From Mobilibacterium timonense (lineage in GTDB: Bacteria; Bacillota; Clostridia; Peptostreptococcales; Anaerovoracaceae), in assembly GCF_900155555.1 (NCBI RefSeq), contig NZ_FUHN01000006.1:1-64000 (forward strand): 64,000 bases of DNA, given 5' to 3'. The notes beneath the pieces are model-generated. The model was not told where the DNA came from. It made no database searches and saw only the letters and a list, made by a program, of their open reading frames with translations. The translations under genes and the position numbers were made by a program. Positions within the stretch are counted from its first letter, which is position 1; each line of letters opens with the position of its first letter. Positions 28,860 to 37,960 of the stretch are shown here, piece after piece.

Positions 28860-30371
28860 ATGTGGATCCTCGACGAATTGAAGAACAGAATGCATTCGGA
28901 TCAAACGGCCATGATACACAGGGACAGATCCATTACCTACAGGGAGCTCTGGACGGCATCTGAACATCTGGCGGCGAAGCTGGAAGATGAGCTCAAGACG
29001 ATGGCACCTGTCGTGATCTATGGAAACAAGGATATCGAGATCCTTGTGGTCATGATGGCTGCGCTGAAGACCGGGCGCCCCTACGTGCCGGTGGACGTGA
29101 CTTTTCCCGTGGAGCGCTTGCAGAAGATCGCAGACATGACAGAAGCCGAAATCCTTTTCAATTTTTCAGAAACAGACGATGCGACTGTAGGAAATGGCAA
29201 GGCGTTCCGTGTGTCTGGCGGAGACTTCCACGACTGGCTGAAGACTCCCGGCGGGCGATCCGACGAGGAGCGTTGGGTATCCGGAGATGATGACTGCTAC
29301 ATACTGTTCACGTCGGGCAGCACGGGAGAGCCAAAGGGAGTACAGATAACCAAGGATAATATAATCAATTTCACGGAGAATTTCGGGAGATACCTTAGTG
29401 TGCCGGAGGGCAGCTGCGCGCTGAACCAGGTATCCTATTCCTTCGATGTGTCCGACATCCAGCTCTATTATCACCTTGCCAATGGCGTTTCGCTGTTCAA
29501 CATCGACAGGGAGATGATAGGAGACTTCGGAGAGCTGTTCAGCTTCCTCGGTGGCAGCGGCATTTCTTCGTGGGTCTCGACTCCGAGCTTTATAGAAATG
29601 TGCGCCGTATACGATGAATTTTCGAGAGAGCTTCTGCCGGACCTTGAGCGGATAGTCCTGGCCGGAGAGGTGCTGACGAAGAATCTGGTAAAGACTCTGT
29701 GGAAAAAATTTCCAGGAGTAAAAATCGTCAATGGATATGGTCCGTCCGAGATAACGGTCCTCACGTCTGCGTGCGAGATAACGCCGGAAATGTTGCAAAG
29801 TGACGATGCCCTGCCCATCGGCCATGTCCTGGAGGATGGAGAATGGTGGATAGAGTCCAAAGGCGAGCCCGTGGAAGAAGATGGAAAGCAGGGAGAGCTT
29901 ATCGTGGCGAGCCGAAGCGTGAGCCCCGGGTATTACAAGCAGCAGGATCTTACGGAAAAAGCTTTTGGGAAGCGCGGGGTTTTGCGATATTTCAGGACCC
30001 ACGACCTCGTGTATCGCGAGAGGGACTTGCTGTATTTCTGCGGCAGGATCGACTTCCAGGTGAAACTGAACGGATACCGGATAGAGCTGGAGGACGTGGA
30101 GAAAAATCTGAACAAGATCTCCTGCATCGAGAACAGTGCTGTGATCCCCGTCTACAAAAACAGCAGGGTGGAATATATTGCCGGGTTTGTCGTGATGTCT
30201 GAAGACCTGGGACTGTCCCGCGCAAAGACGAACATCCACATCAAGAAGGAACTGAAGCAACTTGTCCCTTCATACATGATCCCTAAGAAGATCGTTGTGC
30301 TTGACAGCTTCCCGGTCAACACAAATGGAAAGATTGATCGAAGAAGGCTTACCGACGAATATCTGAATTAA
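28860..30371 (+). CDS. dltA: DltA-like amino-acid adenylating enzyme
   Basis: The 503-residue ANL-superfamily ligase has the core motifs in order: ILFTSGSTGEPKGVQITKDN (A3), VNGYGPSEITVLT (A5), THDLVYRERDLLYFCGRIDFQVKLNGYRIE (A7-A8), and the C-terminal lysine block NTNGKIDRRRL (A10). The length matches D-alanine:carrier-protein ligase DltA. It would activate an amino acid with ATP and load it on the carrier encoded just downstream. D-Ala is the family default; specificity cannot be proven from these motifs. Confidence 0.82.
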   Translation: MWILDELKNRMHSDQTAMIHRDRSITYRELWTASEHLAAKLEDELKTMAPVVIYGNKDIEILVVMMAALKTGRPYVPVDVTFPVERLQKIADMTEAEILFNFSETDDATVGNGKAFRVSGGDFHDWLKTPGGRSDEERWVSGDDDCYILFTSGSTGEPKGVQITKDNIINFTENFGRYLSVPEGSCALNQVSYSFDVSDIQLYYHLANGVSLFNIDREMIGDFGELFSFLGGSGISSWVSTPSFIEMCAVYDEFSRELLPDLERIVLAGEVLTKNLVKTLWKKFPGVKIVNGYGPSEITVLTSACEITPEMLQSDDALPIGHVLEDGEWWIESKGEPVEEDGKQGELIVASRSVSPGYYKQQDLTEKAFGKRGVLRYFRTHDLVYRERDLLYFCGRIDFQVKLNGYRIELEDVEKNLNKISCIENSAVIPVYKNSRVEYIAGFVVMSEDLGLSRAKTNIHIKKELKQLVPSYMIPKKIVVLDSFPVNTNGKIDRRRLTDEYLN

Positions 30372-30421
30372 TAATAATAGAAATGGTAATGATAATGACA
30401 GACTTGAAGGAGGAGCGGATA

Positions 30422-30688
30422 ATGGACAAATATGAACAGATAGCAAGAACGGTACTGGAAGATGCTTGCGAAACGGATGAGATCTTCGAGGATTACGATA
30501 TGGACCTTCTGGACACGGGATACCTGGATTCATTTGCGCTGCTGGAGATCATAGTCAGCGTAGAAGAAGCCATGGGCATCAAGGTGAAACCGACTGACAT
30601 CAACAAGGAAGACATCAGAACGGTTAACAACTTCATCAGGTTCCTTAAAAAAGAAGGGGGAGGAATAGCGGACAAGCTGTACCTTTAA
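30422..30688 (+). CDS. dltC: DltC-like acyl carrier protein
   Basis: The product is 88 residues from ATG 30422, after GGAGGAGCGGATA. The phosphopantetheine site is Ser37 in DLLDTGYLDSFALLEI. The small acidic four-helix protein matches the length of DltC. It accepts the activated amino acid from the DltA-like enzyme. A hairpin follows, closing the operon. Confidence 0.85.
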   Translation: MDKYEQIARTVLEDACETDEIFEDYDMDLLDTGYLDSFALLEIIVSVEEAMGIKVKPTDINKEDIRTVNNFIRFLKKEGGGIADKLYL

Positions 30689-30702
30689 TTCGGTCGTAAT
30701 AG

Positions 30703-30750
30703 ATATGGATGCCATCTGCATAATACAGAATGGCATCCATATGTTTGGGT
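30703..30750 (+). terminator. hairpin terminator after the Dlt-like operon
   Basis: ATATGGATGCCAT (30703-30715) and ATGGCATCCATAT (30730-30742) form a perfect 13-bp stem. It lies between converging genes and may serve both strands; the T-run is short. Confidence 0.6.
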
Positions 30751-30805
30751 TGATTCGTAGATACGTGACTGGAGTTCTGAAAAATCGGATGTGCGTGTTA
30801 TTTCA

Positions 30806-31510
30806 CTATTTCTCCAATGCTACACACCTTTCCGCCGTGATCTCCAGCGGGTCGAAGAGGCTGAGCCCGTCTCCGTCGAAGGTCTCATCTCCTTTGAATT
30901 CGTCGAATGCTACCGATAGTTCTGTGCACCCCAGAACCGCTCCGTCGCAGCCGCTTGCCCGGACCCTGGACATCGTTTCGTGCCACAGGCTATCTGGGAC
31001 TTTCTTCCCGCTCTTCACGTGATCGTATATGATCCGCATCACGATTTTCTGAAGATCCGGATCCGGGATGTACGAATCGATACCCGCTTTTTCAAGTGCT
31101 TTCTGGTAAAGACCCGTCCTGATCGTCCCGTCAGTGGCAAGGATCGCGATCCTCTTTTTTCCGGAACAGGCGATCTTCTCCGCCGTCACGTCGATCAGAT
31201 TGATCACTTTTTTTCTGAGTTCCTCCGGCATTCTGGCAACAAAATAGTGTGCTGTATTGCAGGTGATCACGACCTCATCACAGCCCGCCGCGACCAATCG
31301 TTCCACATCTTTTTCCAGCAGGGAGCGTACGAGCTGTTTGTCCTCCTCGCTCCCGTGAAGTATCGTTGCGGTCCTGTCAGGCATAGAAGAGTGGCTGAGG
31401 AGGATCAGATCTATGTGCTCCTGATCCTTCTCGGCCGGTGTCTTCCTGATGAGCATCTCGTAGAAAAGCGCAGATGCAAGCGGACCCATTCCACCGACTA
31501 TGCCAAGCAT
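30806..31510 (-). CDS. aspartate/glutamate racemase family protein
   Basis: The product is 234 residues from ATG 31510, preceded by AGGGGAGATAAA; an upstream in-frame ATG lies inside the neighbouring gene. MLGIVGGMGPLASA is the classic N-terminus. The two catalytic cysteines are Cys84 in ITCNTAHYF and Cys195 in LGCTELSVAF. These cofactor-independent enzymes racemise Asp or Glu. It is the last gene of a three-gene minus-strand operon with a peptidase, suggesting processing of peptides or amides that contain D- or beta-linked residues. Confidence 0.88.
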   Translation of the reverse strand: MLGIVGGMGPLASALFYEMLIRKTPAEKDQEHIDLILLSHSSMPDRTATILHGSEEDKQLVRSLLEKDVERLVAAGCDEVVITCNTAHYFVARMPEELRKKVINLIDVTAEKIACSGKKRIAILATDGTIRTGLYQKALEKAGIDSYIPDPDLQKIVMRIIYDHVKSGKKVPDSLWHETMSRVRASGCDGAVLGCTELSVAFDEFKGDETFDGDGLSLFDPLEITAERCVALEK

Positions 31511-31511
31511 T

Positions 31512-32579
31512 TTATCTCCCCTCTGCGGCAAGCTCCGCAAGGCTCTTGACTCTGTTTCCACGGATTCCGGTCATGCTTTCACCGTGATATAGCGAACTGA
31601 TTATTGCCTCTTCCAGGCACTCGACTGTGGCTTCGAAAATCTCGTCCATGGCACTTTCGCCGGCAGTCCGCATGGAGAACAGTCCTTTTTCATCGTAAGG
31701 GATCCTGTTTCCGTTTGAAAAAGCGATCGCAATGTCTCCGCTCCCGGTCCCTATGAACGATCCGGTCTTGCCGAGAGCTGCGGCCGCGCGTTTTGCAACT
31801 CTTGTGAGCTGCCGGCTGTCCAAAGGAAGATCGGTTCCGACGATCAGTATGCAGGAGCCTGAATCCTTTTCGTACGGCGAGCTGGATCTCAGGTCCTTAA
31901 TTATTTCGTAAAAAGGCTTTCCGTCACTTGTTCTTTCTCCGTTGATGAGAAGCCTCCCTGCCGAGCCGAAGTTTGTCATCACGAGAGTCCCGATCGTGAA
32001 TTCCTGCTGGCCGACATGAACAATGCGTGAAGCCGAACCGATGCCGCCCTTCAGTCCCATGCAGACCATTCCGCGGCCGCCACCGACGGCCCCTTCATCG
32101 AATGTGATATCTGCCGAATCCAGAGCTTGAATAAAGTCGTCCTCGGTCAGATGCATCCCACGGATGTCGTTGAGTCTGCCGTCGTTGCATTCTGTGACAA
32201 CGCAGTTCACCGTACCTACAGAAACGCCGATCTCGGGATGCCGTTCTAGCATATATTTTGTCAGGGCGTTGATCCCCGTACCGACTCCAAATGTGTTTGT
32301 CAGCAGGATCGGCGTCTCGATCGTACCGAGTTCTTCGACCTGCAAAAGCCCGGCACTTTTCCCGAAGCCGTTGATGACCGCCACACCAGCCGATACTTTT
32401 TCCCGAAAAACATCACCATCTGCAGGTACGATCGCGGTCACTCCTGTGTGGATATCGCGGGACGGATCATTTAACGTTCGGTGCCCGACCAGAACGCCGG
32501 GAACGTCGGTAATGAGATCTCGGGCACCGCGTCTGTATCGCAAAGGGAGCTTCAGCCACCCATCTGAAGGAATGCCCAT
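31512..32579 (-). CDS. P1/DmpA-family (S58) self-cleaving aminopeptidase
   Basis: The 355-residue protein follows the DmpA/BapA layout: ARDLITDVPGVLVGH at the start, NTFGVGTGINALTKYML, DEGAVGGGRGMVCMGLKGGIGSASR, then SGSCILIVGTDLPLDSRQLTR. In DmpA the chain cleaves itself before a Ser that becomes the N-terminal nucleophile; Gly241-Ser242 aligns with that site as I recall it. Members release N-terminal D-residues or beta-amino acids. Its ATG overlaps the stop of the NIF3-like gene as TAATG, and the racemase follows within 2 nt. Confidence 0.83.
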   Translation of the reverse strand: MGIPSDGWLKLPLRYRRGARDLITDVPGVLVGHRTLNDPSRDIHTGVTAIVPADGDVFREKVSAGVAVINGFGKSAGLLQVEELGTIETPILLTNTFGVGTGINALTKYMLERHPEIGVSVGTVNCVVTECNDGRLNDIRGMHLTEDDFIQALDSADITFDEGAVGGGRGMVCMGLKGGIGSASRIVHVGQQEFTIGTLVMTNFGSAGRLLINGERTSDGKPFYEIIKDLRSSSPYEKDSGSCILIVGTDLPLDSRQLTRVAKRAAAALGKTGSFIGTGSGDIAIAFSNGNRIPYDEKGLFSMRTAGESAMDEIFEATVECLEEAIISSLYHGESMTGIRGNRVKSLAELAAEGR

Positions 32580-33430
32580 TACTTCGCACCATCCTCATAG
32601 ATGTTCTCGGCATCGAGCTCGTCGAAATTCGGATCCTCTGGGATGAACTCTGAGTCTAGTCCGAGATTCTGAAAATATCCGCACATCTTGCGCGGGGCAA
32701 ACTGTTCGGTCGAGCAATGTGTGCCTGCAAGGAGAGTGATGCCGTTTGCTTTCGCCGCCTCGTGGACTTTTTTGGACCAATCCACGACCGGCGCGGTGAC
32801 ACCTGTCACGAGAACGTTTACGCCGTTTTCCCTGAGATATTTGTATGCCTCAAGACTCTTCGAGCAGCCCGGCATCACGGCGAATTTTCCATCGATCAGT
32901 TTCTCATCGCCATATTGAGTGCAGGATACTTTGTGGCCAAGTACTTTGATGAATCTATCACGGAGTTCCGTTATCGTATCGAACCCGCTGGAGCAGAGGA
33001 CACCAATCAGGCCTCCGTTCTGCGGATACCAGAAATCGTAGATATTACCTCCCAGCGCTTCTCCCAGCGTGTAGGCAGGCGAGTAAAAGTATCCCGCATC
33101 CATCGGGATATGATAGGAACAGAGGCTTATGCGCCTTTCCTTCATCTGCTCGATCAGGTCTTCAGGTATCTCTGCATAATTTGCCTGAAGGCTTGGCATT
33201 GGAGGCCTTGGATGATGAGTGAAAAGCATGATGTCCGTCTCTCCGCGTTTCAGGATCTCCTTGATAACGCTCGGATTTGCGAACGTCGCAGTGTAGACCT
33301 TGTGGATCTTCGTGTTGAAGTCGAACTGCAGCCCCTTTTTTGGAAAAATGTCCGTCACTCTGTCTGGCTTGAACTGTTCCTCAAGTCGATCGTAAACGAA
33401 CTGCGAGGGAAGAAATCTTGTGTCTGTCAT
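32579..33430 (-). CDS. NIF3-like metal-binding protein
   Basis: The product is 283 residues. I chose ATG 33430 because GGAGGTG lies 5 nt upstream; an ATG 8 codons earlier lacks a site. The NIF3 family metal ligands are visible in MLFTHHPRPP (His72-His73) and, towards the C-terminus, in AGTHCSTEQFA. The inserted central domain seen in longer NIF3 proteins is reduced. The biochemical role of NIF3 proteins is unsettled (a GTP cyclohydrolase-like fold is often noted). It heads the operon with the P1 peptidase and racemase. Confidence 0.72.
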   Translation of the reverse strand: MTDTRFLPSQFVYDRLEEQFKPDRVTDIFPKKGLQFDFNTKIHKVYTATFANPSVIKEILKRGETDIMLFTHHPRPPMPSLQANYAEIPEDLIEQMKERRISLCSYHIPMDAGYFYSPAYTLGEALGGNIYDFWYPQNGGLIGVLCSSGFDTITELRDRFIKVLGHKVSCTQYGDEKLIDGKFAVMPGCSKSLEAYKYLRENGVNVLVTGVTAPVVDWSKKVHEAAKANGITLLAGTHCSTEQFAPRKMCGYFQNLGLDSEFIPEDPNFDELDAENIYEDGAK

Positions 33431-33513
33431 TGCACACCTCCAGAAATAGGACATCGGGATGCCGGACGGTAAGGCATTCGATATACCACAATAAAGCGTT
33501 AAATTTTAAGGAA

Positions 33514-33542
33514 AATATAGCACCGGGGAAGAGGGCTGTCAA
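33514..33542 (-). promoter_or_regulatory. consensus sigma-A promoter for the NIF3-like operon
   Basis: Read on the minus strand, TTGACA (33542-33537), a 17-bp spacer and TATATT (33519-33514) form a near-perfect promoter. Transcription would start near 33507, leaving about 77 nt before ATG 33430. Confidence 0.75.
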
Positions 33543-33841
33543 ACGAGAGGTGCAAGCTGTTCTGTCAGGTAAGATCAGTAATTTAAACTGCTCTGCATTT
33601 CGCTGGAAATTTGTGGCTTCATTGGTTTCAACCCATCGTAAAAAAGATCCATGAAACACCCATCATTCAGGGATCAAATTCTGACCAGTTGATTTTAAAG
33701 CCATGTGTTTTTTGTGTGTCAACCGCAGATGACAGATGGATATGAGTATAAACTTGTGATACCTTGAAGTGTTAGTGGCAATCCCTTCGATATGTAGGCC
33801 ACTGCTGAGGAGAAATAGAAAAAGAGCGAAGTGATCTTCCA
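33543..33841. other. intergenic stretch before the DUF4422 gene
   Basis: About 300 nt between divergent genes. Apart from the minus-strand promoter at its left edge I see no clear promoter, hairpin or conserved short ORF. TATAAA at 33747-33752 could be a -10 box for the plus strand, but no good -35 box matches it. Confidence 0.4.
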
Positions 33842-34609
33842 ATGAATGCAAAGATAATAGTCGTGTCTCACAAGAAATACTGGATGCCGGACGATGAGAT
33901 CTATCTACCGGTGTTCGTAGGACCGGCTCCAGACATGCCGGAGGGCTTCGTGAGGGACAACACAGGAGACAACATCAGCGAGAAGAATCCGAATTTCTGC
34001 GAACTCACGGGACTCTACTGGGCCTGGAAGAACCTGGACGCGGATTACCTCGGCCTCGCTCACTACCGCAGACACTTTTCCATAAAGAAAAACAAAAATG
34101 ATAAAAGGGGCTGCGTCCTCACCGGGAAGCAGCTCGAGGCGATCCTCGCAGATACCGACGTGGTGCTGCCGAAGCCTAGGAATTACTTCATCGAAACGAA
34201 TTACAGCCAGTACGTCCACGCCCATCATGCCGAGGACCTGGACACAACGAGGGAGATCATTTCCGAGATGTATCCTGGATACCTGAAGGCGTATGATGAC
34301 TCCATGAAGCGGACCACGGGCCACCGGTTCAACATGTTCATCATGAAGCGGGAGCTGGAGGATGCCTATTGCAAGTGGCTGTTCGACATACTCTTCGAGC
34401 TGGAGAAAAGGCTGGACATCAGCCAGTACAGCAAGAACGACGCCAGGGTCTTCGGCTTCGTGAGCGAGAGACTGCTGGACGTGTGGATAGAGACCAACGA
34501 CATAAAATACAGGGAACTTCCGTGTGTTTTCATGGAAAATCAGAACTGGCTCAAGAAGGGGAGCGCTTTTGTGATGAGAAAGCTCAAGGCGGGAAGGAAT
34601 GAACGATGA
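33842..34609 (+). CDS. DUF4422 glycosyltransferase-like protein
   Basis: The 255-residue protein matches the DUF4422 family of polysaccharide loci: KIIVVSHKKYWMP, then ISEKNPNFCELTGLYWAWKN, DYLGLAHYRRHFSI, DVVLPKPRNYF and HRFNMFIMKRELEDAYCKWLF. Members are predicted glycosyltransferases acting in surface-sugar synthesis. No strong ribosome-binding site precedes ATG 33842. It overlaps the UDP-galactopyranose mutase gene by 4 nt (ATGA), so a galactofuranosyl transfer role is a reasonable inference. Confidence 0.78.
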   Translation: MNAKIIVVSHKKYWMPDDEIYLPVFVGPAPDMPEGFVRDNTGDNISEKNPNFCELTGLYWAWKNLDADYLGLAHYRRHFSIKKNKNDKRGCVLTGKQLEAILADTDVVLPKPRNYFIETNYSQYVHAHHAEDLDTTREIISEMYPGYLKAYDDSMKRTTGHRFNMFIMKRELEDAYCKWLFDILFELEKRLDISQYSKNDARVFGFVSERLLDVWIETNDIKYRELPCVFMENQNWLKKGSAFVMRKLKAGRNER

Positions 34610-35742
34610 ACGCCAAGAAGTATGACTGCCTGGTAGTAGGAGCGGGTCTCTACGGAGCGACGTTTGCCCGCGAGATGAAGGAGGCTGGAAAAAAGGTCCT
34701 GGTCGTAGACAGGAGACCGAACATCGGGGGCAACGTGTATACCGAGAAGGTCGAGGGGATCAATGTGCACAAGTACGGCGCACACATTTTCCACACCAAC
34801 AATAAGACCGTGTGGGACTTCGTGAACAGATTCGCCACCTTCAACCGGTTCACAAATTCTCCCGTAGCCAACTACCGCGGGGAGCTCTATTCACTTCCCT
34901 TCAACATGTACACATTCAATAAAATGTGGGGCGTCGTGACGCCGCAGGAGGCGGAGGACAAGATCCGTGAGCAGAAACAGGCTGCGGGGATCGAGGTTCC
35001 GAAGAACCTGGAAGAGCAGGCCATCAGCCTCGTCGGAACTGACATCTACGAGAAGCTGATAAAGGGATACACGGAGAAGCAGTGGGGACGTCCCTGCACC
35101 GAGCTGCCGGCTTTCATTATCAAGAGGCTGCCGGTGAGATTTACGTTCGACAACAACTACTTCAATGCTCTGTATCAGGGCATCCCCGTCGGGGGATACA
35201 CCCGGATGGTGGCGAATATGCTGGAAGGCATCGAAGTGAAGCTCGGTACGGATTATCTCGAGAATAAAAAAGAATACGACGCCATCGCGGACACGGTGGT
35301 GTACACTGGGCCGATAGATGCGTATTTCGGCTACAGGCTGGGATATCTCCAGTACCGCTCCGTGAGGTTCGAGACTGAAGTGCTGGACATCCCTAATTTC
35401 CAGGGCAATGTTGCGGTGAATTACACCGACAGAGAGACCCCTTGGACCAGGATCATCGAACATAAATGGTTCGAATTCGGAAAAGACGAGGATGGGAACG
35501 ACCTCCCGAAGACGGTGATAAGCCGCGAGTATTCTTCTGAGTGGAGACCGGGGGACGAACCTTATTACCCTGTAAACGACAGTAAGAACGGTGACCTGTA
35601 TAACGAGTACAAGAAGCTGGCCGACAGTGAGCCGGGAGTGATATTCGGAGGCAGGCTGGGAGAATACAGGTATTACGACATGGATGAGGCCATCGAAGAG
35701 GCTTTGAATAAATCGGCGAGATGTATTGCTACAGGGTGCTGA
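34606..35742 (+). CDS. glf: UDP-galactopyranose mutase
   Basis: The 378-residue flavoprotein begins with the FAD motif DCLVVGAGLYGATFA, followed by NIGGNVYTEKVEGINVHKYGAHIFHTNN, a block diagnostic for Glf. GYTEKQWGRPCTELP and LPVRFTFDNNYFNALYQGIPVGGYT are further Glf hallmarks. It converts UDP-galactopyranose to UDP-galactofuranose in the cytoplasm. Its substrate would come from the galE product encoded at 17.5 kb. Confidence 0.93.
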   Translation: MNAKKYDCLVVGAGLYGATFAREMKEAGKKVLVVDRRPNIGGNVYTEKVEGINVHKYGAHIFHTNNKTVWDFVNRFATFNRFTNSPVANYRGELYSLPFNMYTFNKMWGVVTPQEAEDKIREQKQAAGIEVPKNLEEQAISLVGTDIYEKLIKGYTEKQWGRPCTELPAFIIKRLPVRFTFDNNYFNALYQGIPVGGYTRMVANMLEGIEVKLGTDYLENKKEYDAIADTVVYTGPIDAYFGYRLGYLQYRSVRFETEVLDIPNFQGNVAVNYTDRETPWTRIIEHKWFEFGKDEDGNDLPKTVISREYSSEWRPGDEPYYPVNDSKNGDLYNEYKKLADSEPGVIFGGRLGEYRYYDMDEAIEEALNKSARCIATGC

Positions 35743-35862
35743 ACATTAGAATATAAGTAACTGCAAATTTCTGCGGACTACGCCTAAAGTAGTCGGATGT
35801 GTTCGGCTTTCTATTAATATAGCTATAAAACTGTGCAATGGCTTGGCAAAACGCCAAGCGCC

Positions 35863-36750
35863 TCACTCCATAAAAAACCTGTCTATGTCGTTTGCTGTCC
35901 GCAGAACGTCTTCTTCTTTTACCCCTGCGGCGCTCGCCAGGGCCGCTGAACTTCTCAGCGAATCGCGGAAATCCGGGGCGAAAGCGTTTGCGATAAGTTC
36001 GTTGAACTGAGCTTCTTCGGCCTCGAGCCTGTTCTTGAAAGCTTCGAATTCCTCGGATAGATTCTCGTCCAGCTGCTGCTGGCTTTTCAGGCTGGCATCC
36101 AGGACGGCCTGCTCTTTTTTGCAGGCCATGAGTCGGCCGTATTCGAAGGCGAGCATCGAGATCGACTGGGCCAGCATGCCGAATTCCGGCATGCCCGTCG
36201 TGCAGGATAGATAGGCGGAAAAGCATTTCAGGATCGCCTCCAGCGACAGCCAGAGGCAGTCTTCGACATACTCATGCTCTGTGATCTCGCCATTTTGAAG
36301 TTTCTGAGAATTACTTCGGAGTTTCTTGGATACCGCCAGAATGGATCCGACCTGGTCGGCAGAGCGAGCATCGGATCGGGCAGCAAGGAGCTTTGCAGAA
36401 AAATCTATGTAGCGCGCGTACTGCTCAAAAACAAAGACCGAATAGTCCCGGCCATCCATGAGCACCGCGATGTCGGTCACCCTGTCCGCGATCTCCGCCA
36501 GGTCCGCCCTGGTGAGATACTGAGGGGCTTTGCCCTGAAGGAACTTTTCCAGAAAAGCCTCGGTCAGTACTGTCCCGATCTTCAGCGCCACAAGAGACTC
36601 CTCGTCCTCCGCAGATGAGACGCGGAGGAGAAGAGCCTGTACTTTGCTGTACGTGGAAATGGCGCTCTGCAGCATGGAGCCGGCAGGCGTGTTTTCCAGG
36701 AATTCGAGGGTGAGACCGTTGACAAGGTCTTTGGTAGAAACATTTTCCAT
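35863..36750 (-). CDS. uncharacterised alpha-helical protein
   Basis: The product is 295 residues from ATG 36750, with GAGGC 5 nt upstream; another ATG ten codons earlier is possible. No signal peptide or membrane segment is seen. The sequence is rich in Glu, Ala, Leu and Ser, with likely helical bundles and a coiled-coil region near KSQQQLDENLSEEFEAFKNR. I do not recognise a family. It lies downstream of, and parallel to, the glycine-rich protein gene, so the two may work together. Confidence 0.65.
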   Translation of the reverse strand: MENVSTKDLVNGLTLEFLENTPAGSMLQSAISTYSKVQALLLRVSSAEDEESLVALKIGTVLTEAFLEKFLQGKAPQYLTRADLAEIADRVTDIAVLMDGRDYSVFVFEQYARYIDFSAKLLAARSDARSADQVGSILAVSKKLRSNSQKLQNGEITEHEYVEDCLWLSLEAILKCFSAYLSCTTGMPEFGMLAQSISMLAFEYGRLMACKKEQAVLDASLKSQQQLDENLSEEFEAFKNRLEAEEAQFNELIANAFAPDFRDSLRSSAALASAAGVKEEDVLRTANDIDRFFME

Positions 36751-36820
36751 TTTGTGCCTCGCTTTGTGCCTCGGCGTCATTCGATAGCTGCCTGATCAGT
36801 TGATTAAGTTGATAGATAAG

Positions 36821-37837
36821 TTAGTCTATGGTTTTGTCCAGCATGGCCGACAGAGCTCGGGCGCTGTTCACGATCGACCCCAGCTGGGCTTTCTGCTGCG
36901 GGGACAGGGAACCGTAATCTTTTCCAAATGAATCCAGGCAGCGGGTGTAGGAGCTTCTCAGCTGGGAAGAGATGTTCGAGGTCTCCTGGAGCAGAGCGGT
37001 GATCTGAGCGTCCATTTCCCTGACCTTTTCTGTGTTGGATTTTATCTCTGCAATCTCTTCGTTTTTCTGCTTGTTCAGCTTTGTCTTCTTTGTGGAGAGG
37101 ATGACTATAGAGGAAAGCAGAGTTGCTCCTGCGATGGTCCAGCCGATAGGACCGGCCAGGGCCAGCAGAGCTGTTCCGGCTGCTGTGCCTCCGCCGCCGG
37201 CAGCAAGTGCGCCGCCTCCGAGCCAGGCCAGGGCCGCATTTGTGGCGGCTGCTCCGGAAAGGGTGGAGATGGCTGTTCCAGTAGAAGCGGTGCCGAAGGT
37301 GGTGGCAATCCACATGGCTGCAGTGGGCCCCATAAAAGCTACTGCCGCACCGGCCGCCAGACCTGCGCCCGCCTCGCCGGCTGCTTTTCTTGCATCCTGC
37401 AGCTGACGCTCAGCGAAGTCGCAGCTGTCTGAGAAAATCTTCCTGCAAACTTCCACTTCCTGGAAATCTGTGTCGAAGGATCTTGGGTGGTTGGCGATGC
37501 TGTTGACGAGATCTTCAACGTTGTCGATGATGTCGCCGGCCCTGCATCTTTCCACGTAGAGCTGTATGCCTTTGTCGTTCATCTGGGTGTACGCGTCGTT
37601 GTAATCCGTGACGGACTGCTTGAGCATGTTGTCCAGCGCATTGAACTTTTCGGTGATATCCTCCTTGGTGTCCATGGCGACATCCTTCACGTCTGCAGCC
37701 ATGGAGTAGATGGTGTCCCCGGCCTGCATGGCCCTTTCCTTGAGCGCGTCCATGTCGATGTCGAGATCGAACTTCACTATCTTCTTCTTAGGGGTGCCTG
37801 CCGCGTTTGCGGGCTTAAGGAACTTGTCTTTGTCCAT
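36821..37837 (-). CDS. uncharacterised protein with glycine-rich hydrophobic core
   Basis: The product is 338 residues from ATG 37837, with GGAGG 7 nt upstream; the frame stays open 72 codons further but that part covers intergenic repeats. N-terminal helices (about 1-165) lead to a Gly/Ala-rich hydrophobic region of about 90 residues (from GAGLAAGAAVAF through ALAWLGGGALAAGGGGTAAG to TIAGATLLSSIVIL), then Lys-rich coiled coil (KKTKLNKQKNEEIAEIKSNTEKV). Such glycine-zipper cores occur in pore-forming or membrane-inserting proteins. The family is not recognised. Confidence 0.68.
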   Translation of the reverse strand: MDKDKFLKPANAAGTPKKKIVKFDLDIDMDALKERAMQAGDTIYSMAADVKDVAMDTKEDITEKFNALDNMLKQSVTDYNDAYTQMNDKGIQLYVERCRAGDIIDNVEDLVNSIANHPRSFDTDFQEVEVCRKIFSDSCDFAERQLQDARKAAGEAGAGLAAGAAVAFMGPTAAMWIATTFGTASTGTAISTLSGAAATNAALAWLGGGALAAGGGGTAAGTALLALAGPIGWTIAGATLLSSIVILSTKKTKLNKQKNEEIAEIKSNTEKVREMDAQITALLQETSNISSQLRSSYTRCLDSFGKDYGSLSPQQKAQLGSIVNSARALSAMLDKTID

Positions 37838-37960
37838 GATGGTCCTCCAGTGTTCGGTGAGGCTTTCGGTTCTTTGGTTATTATTTTGCAACGAATACGG
37901 GTGACTGTAAATAACAATGGCATAAATAAAATGCTGTGTCGGGGCTGAGCAGATGCTTGC

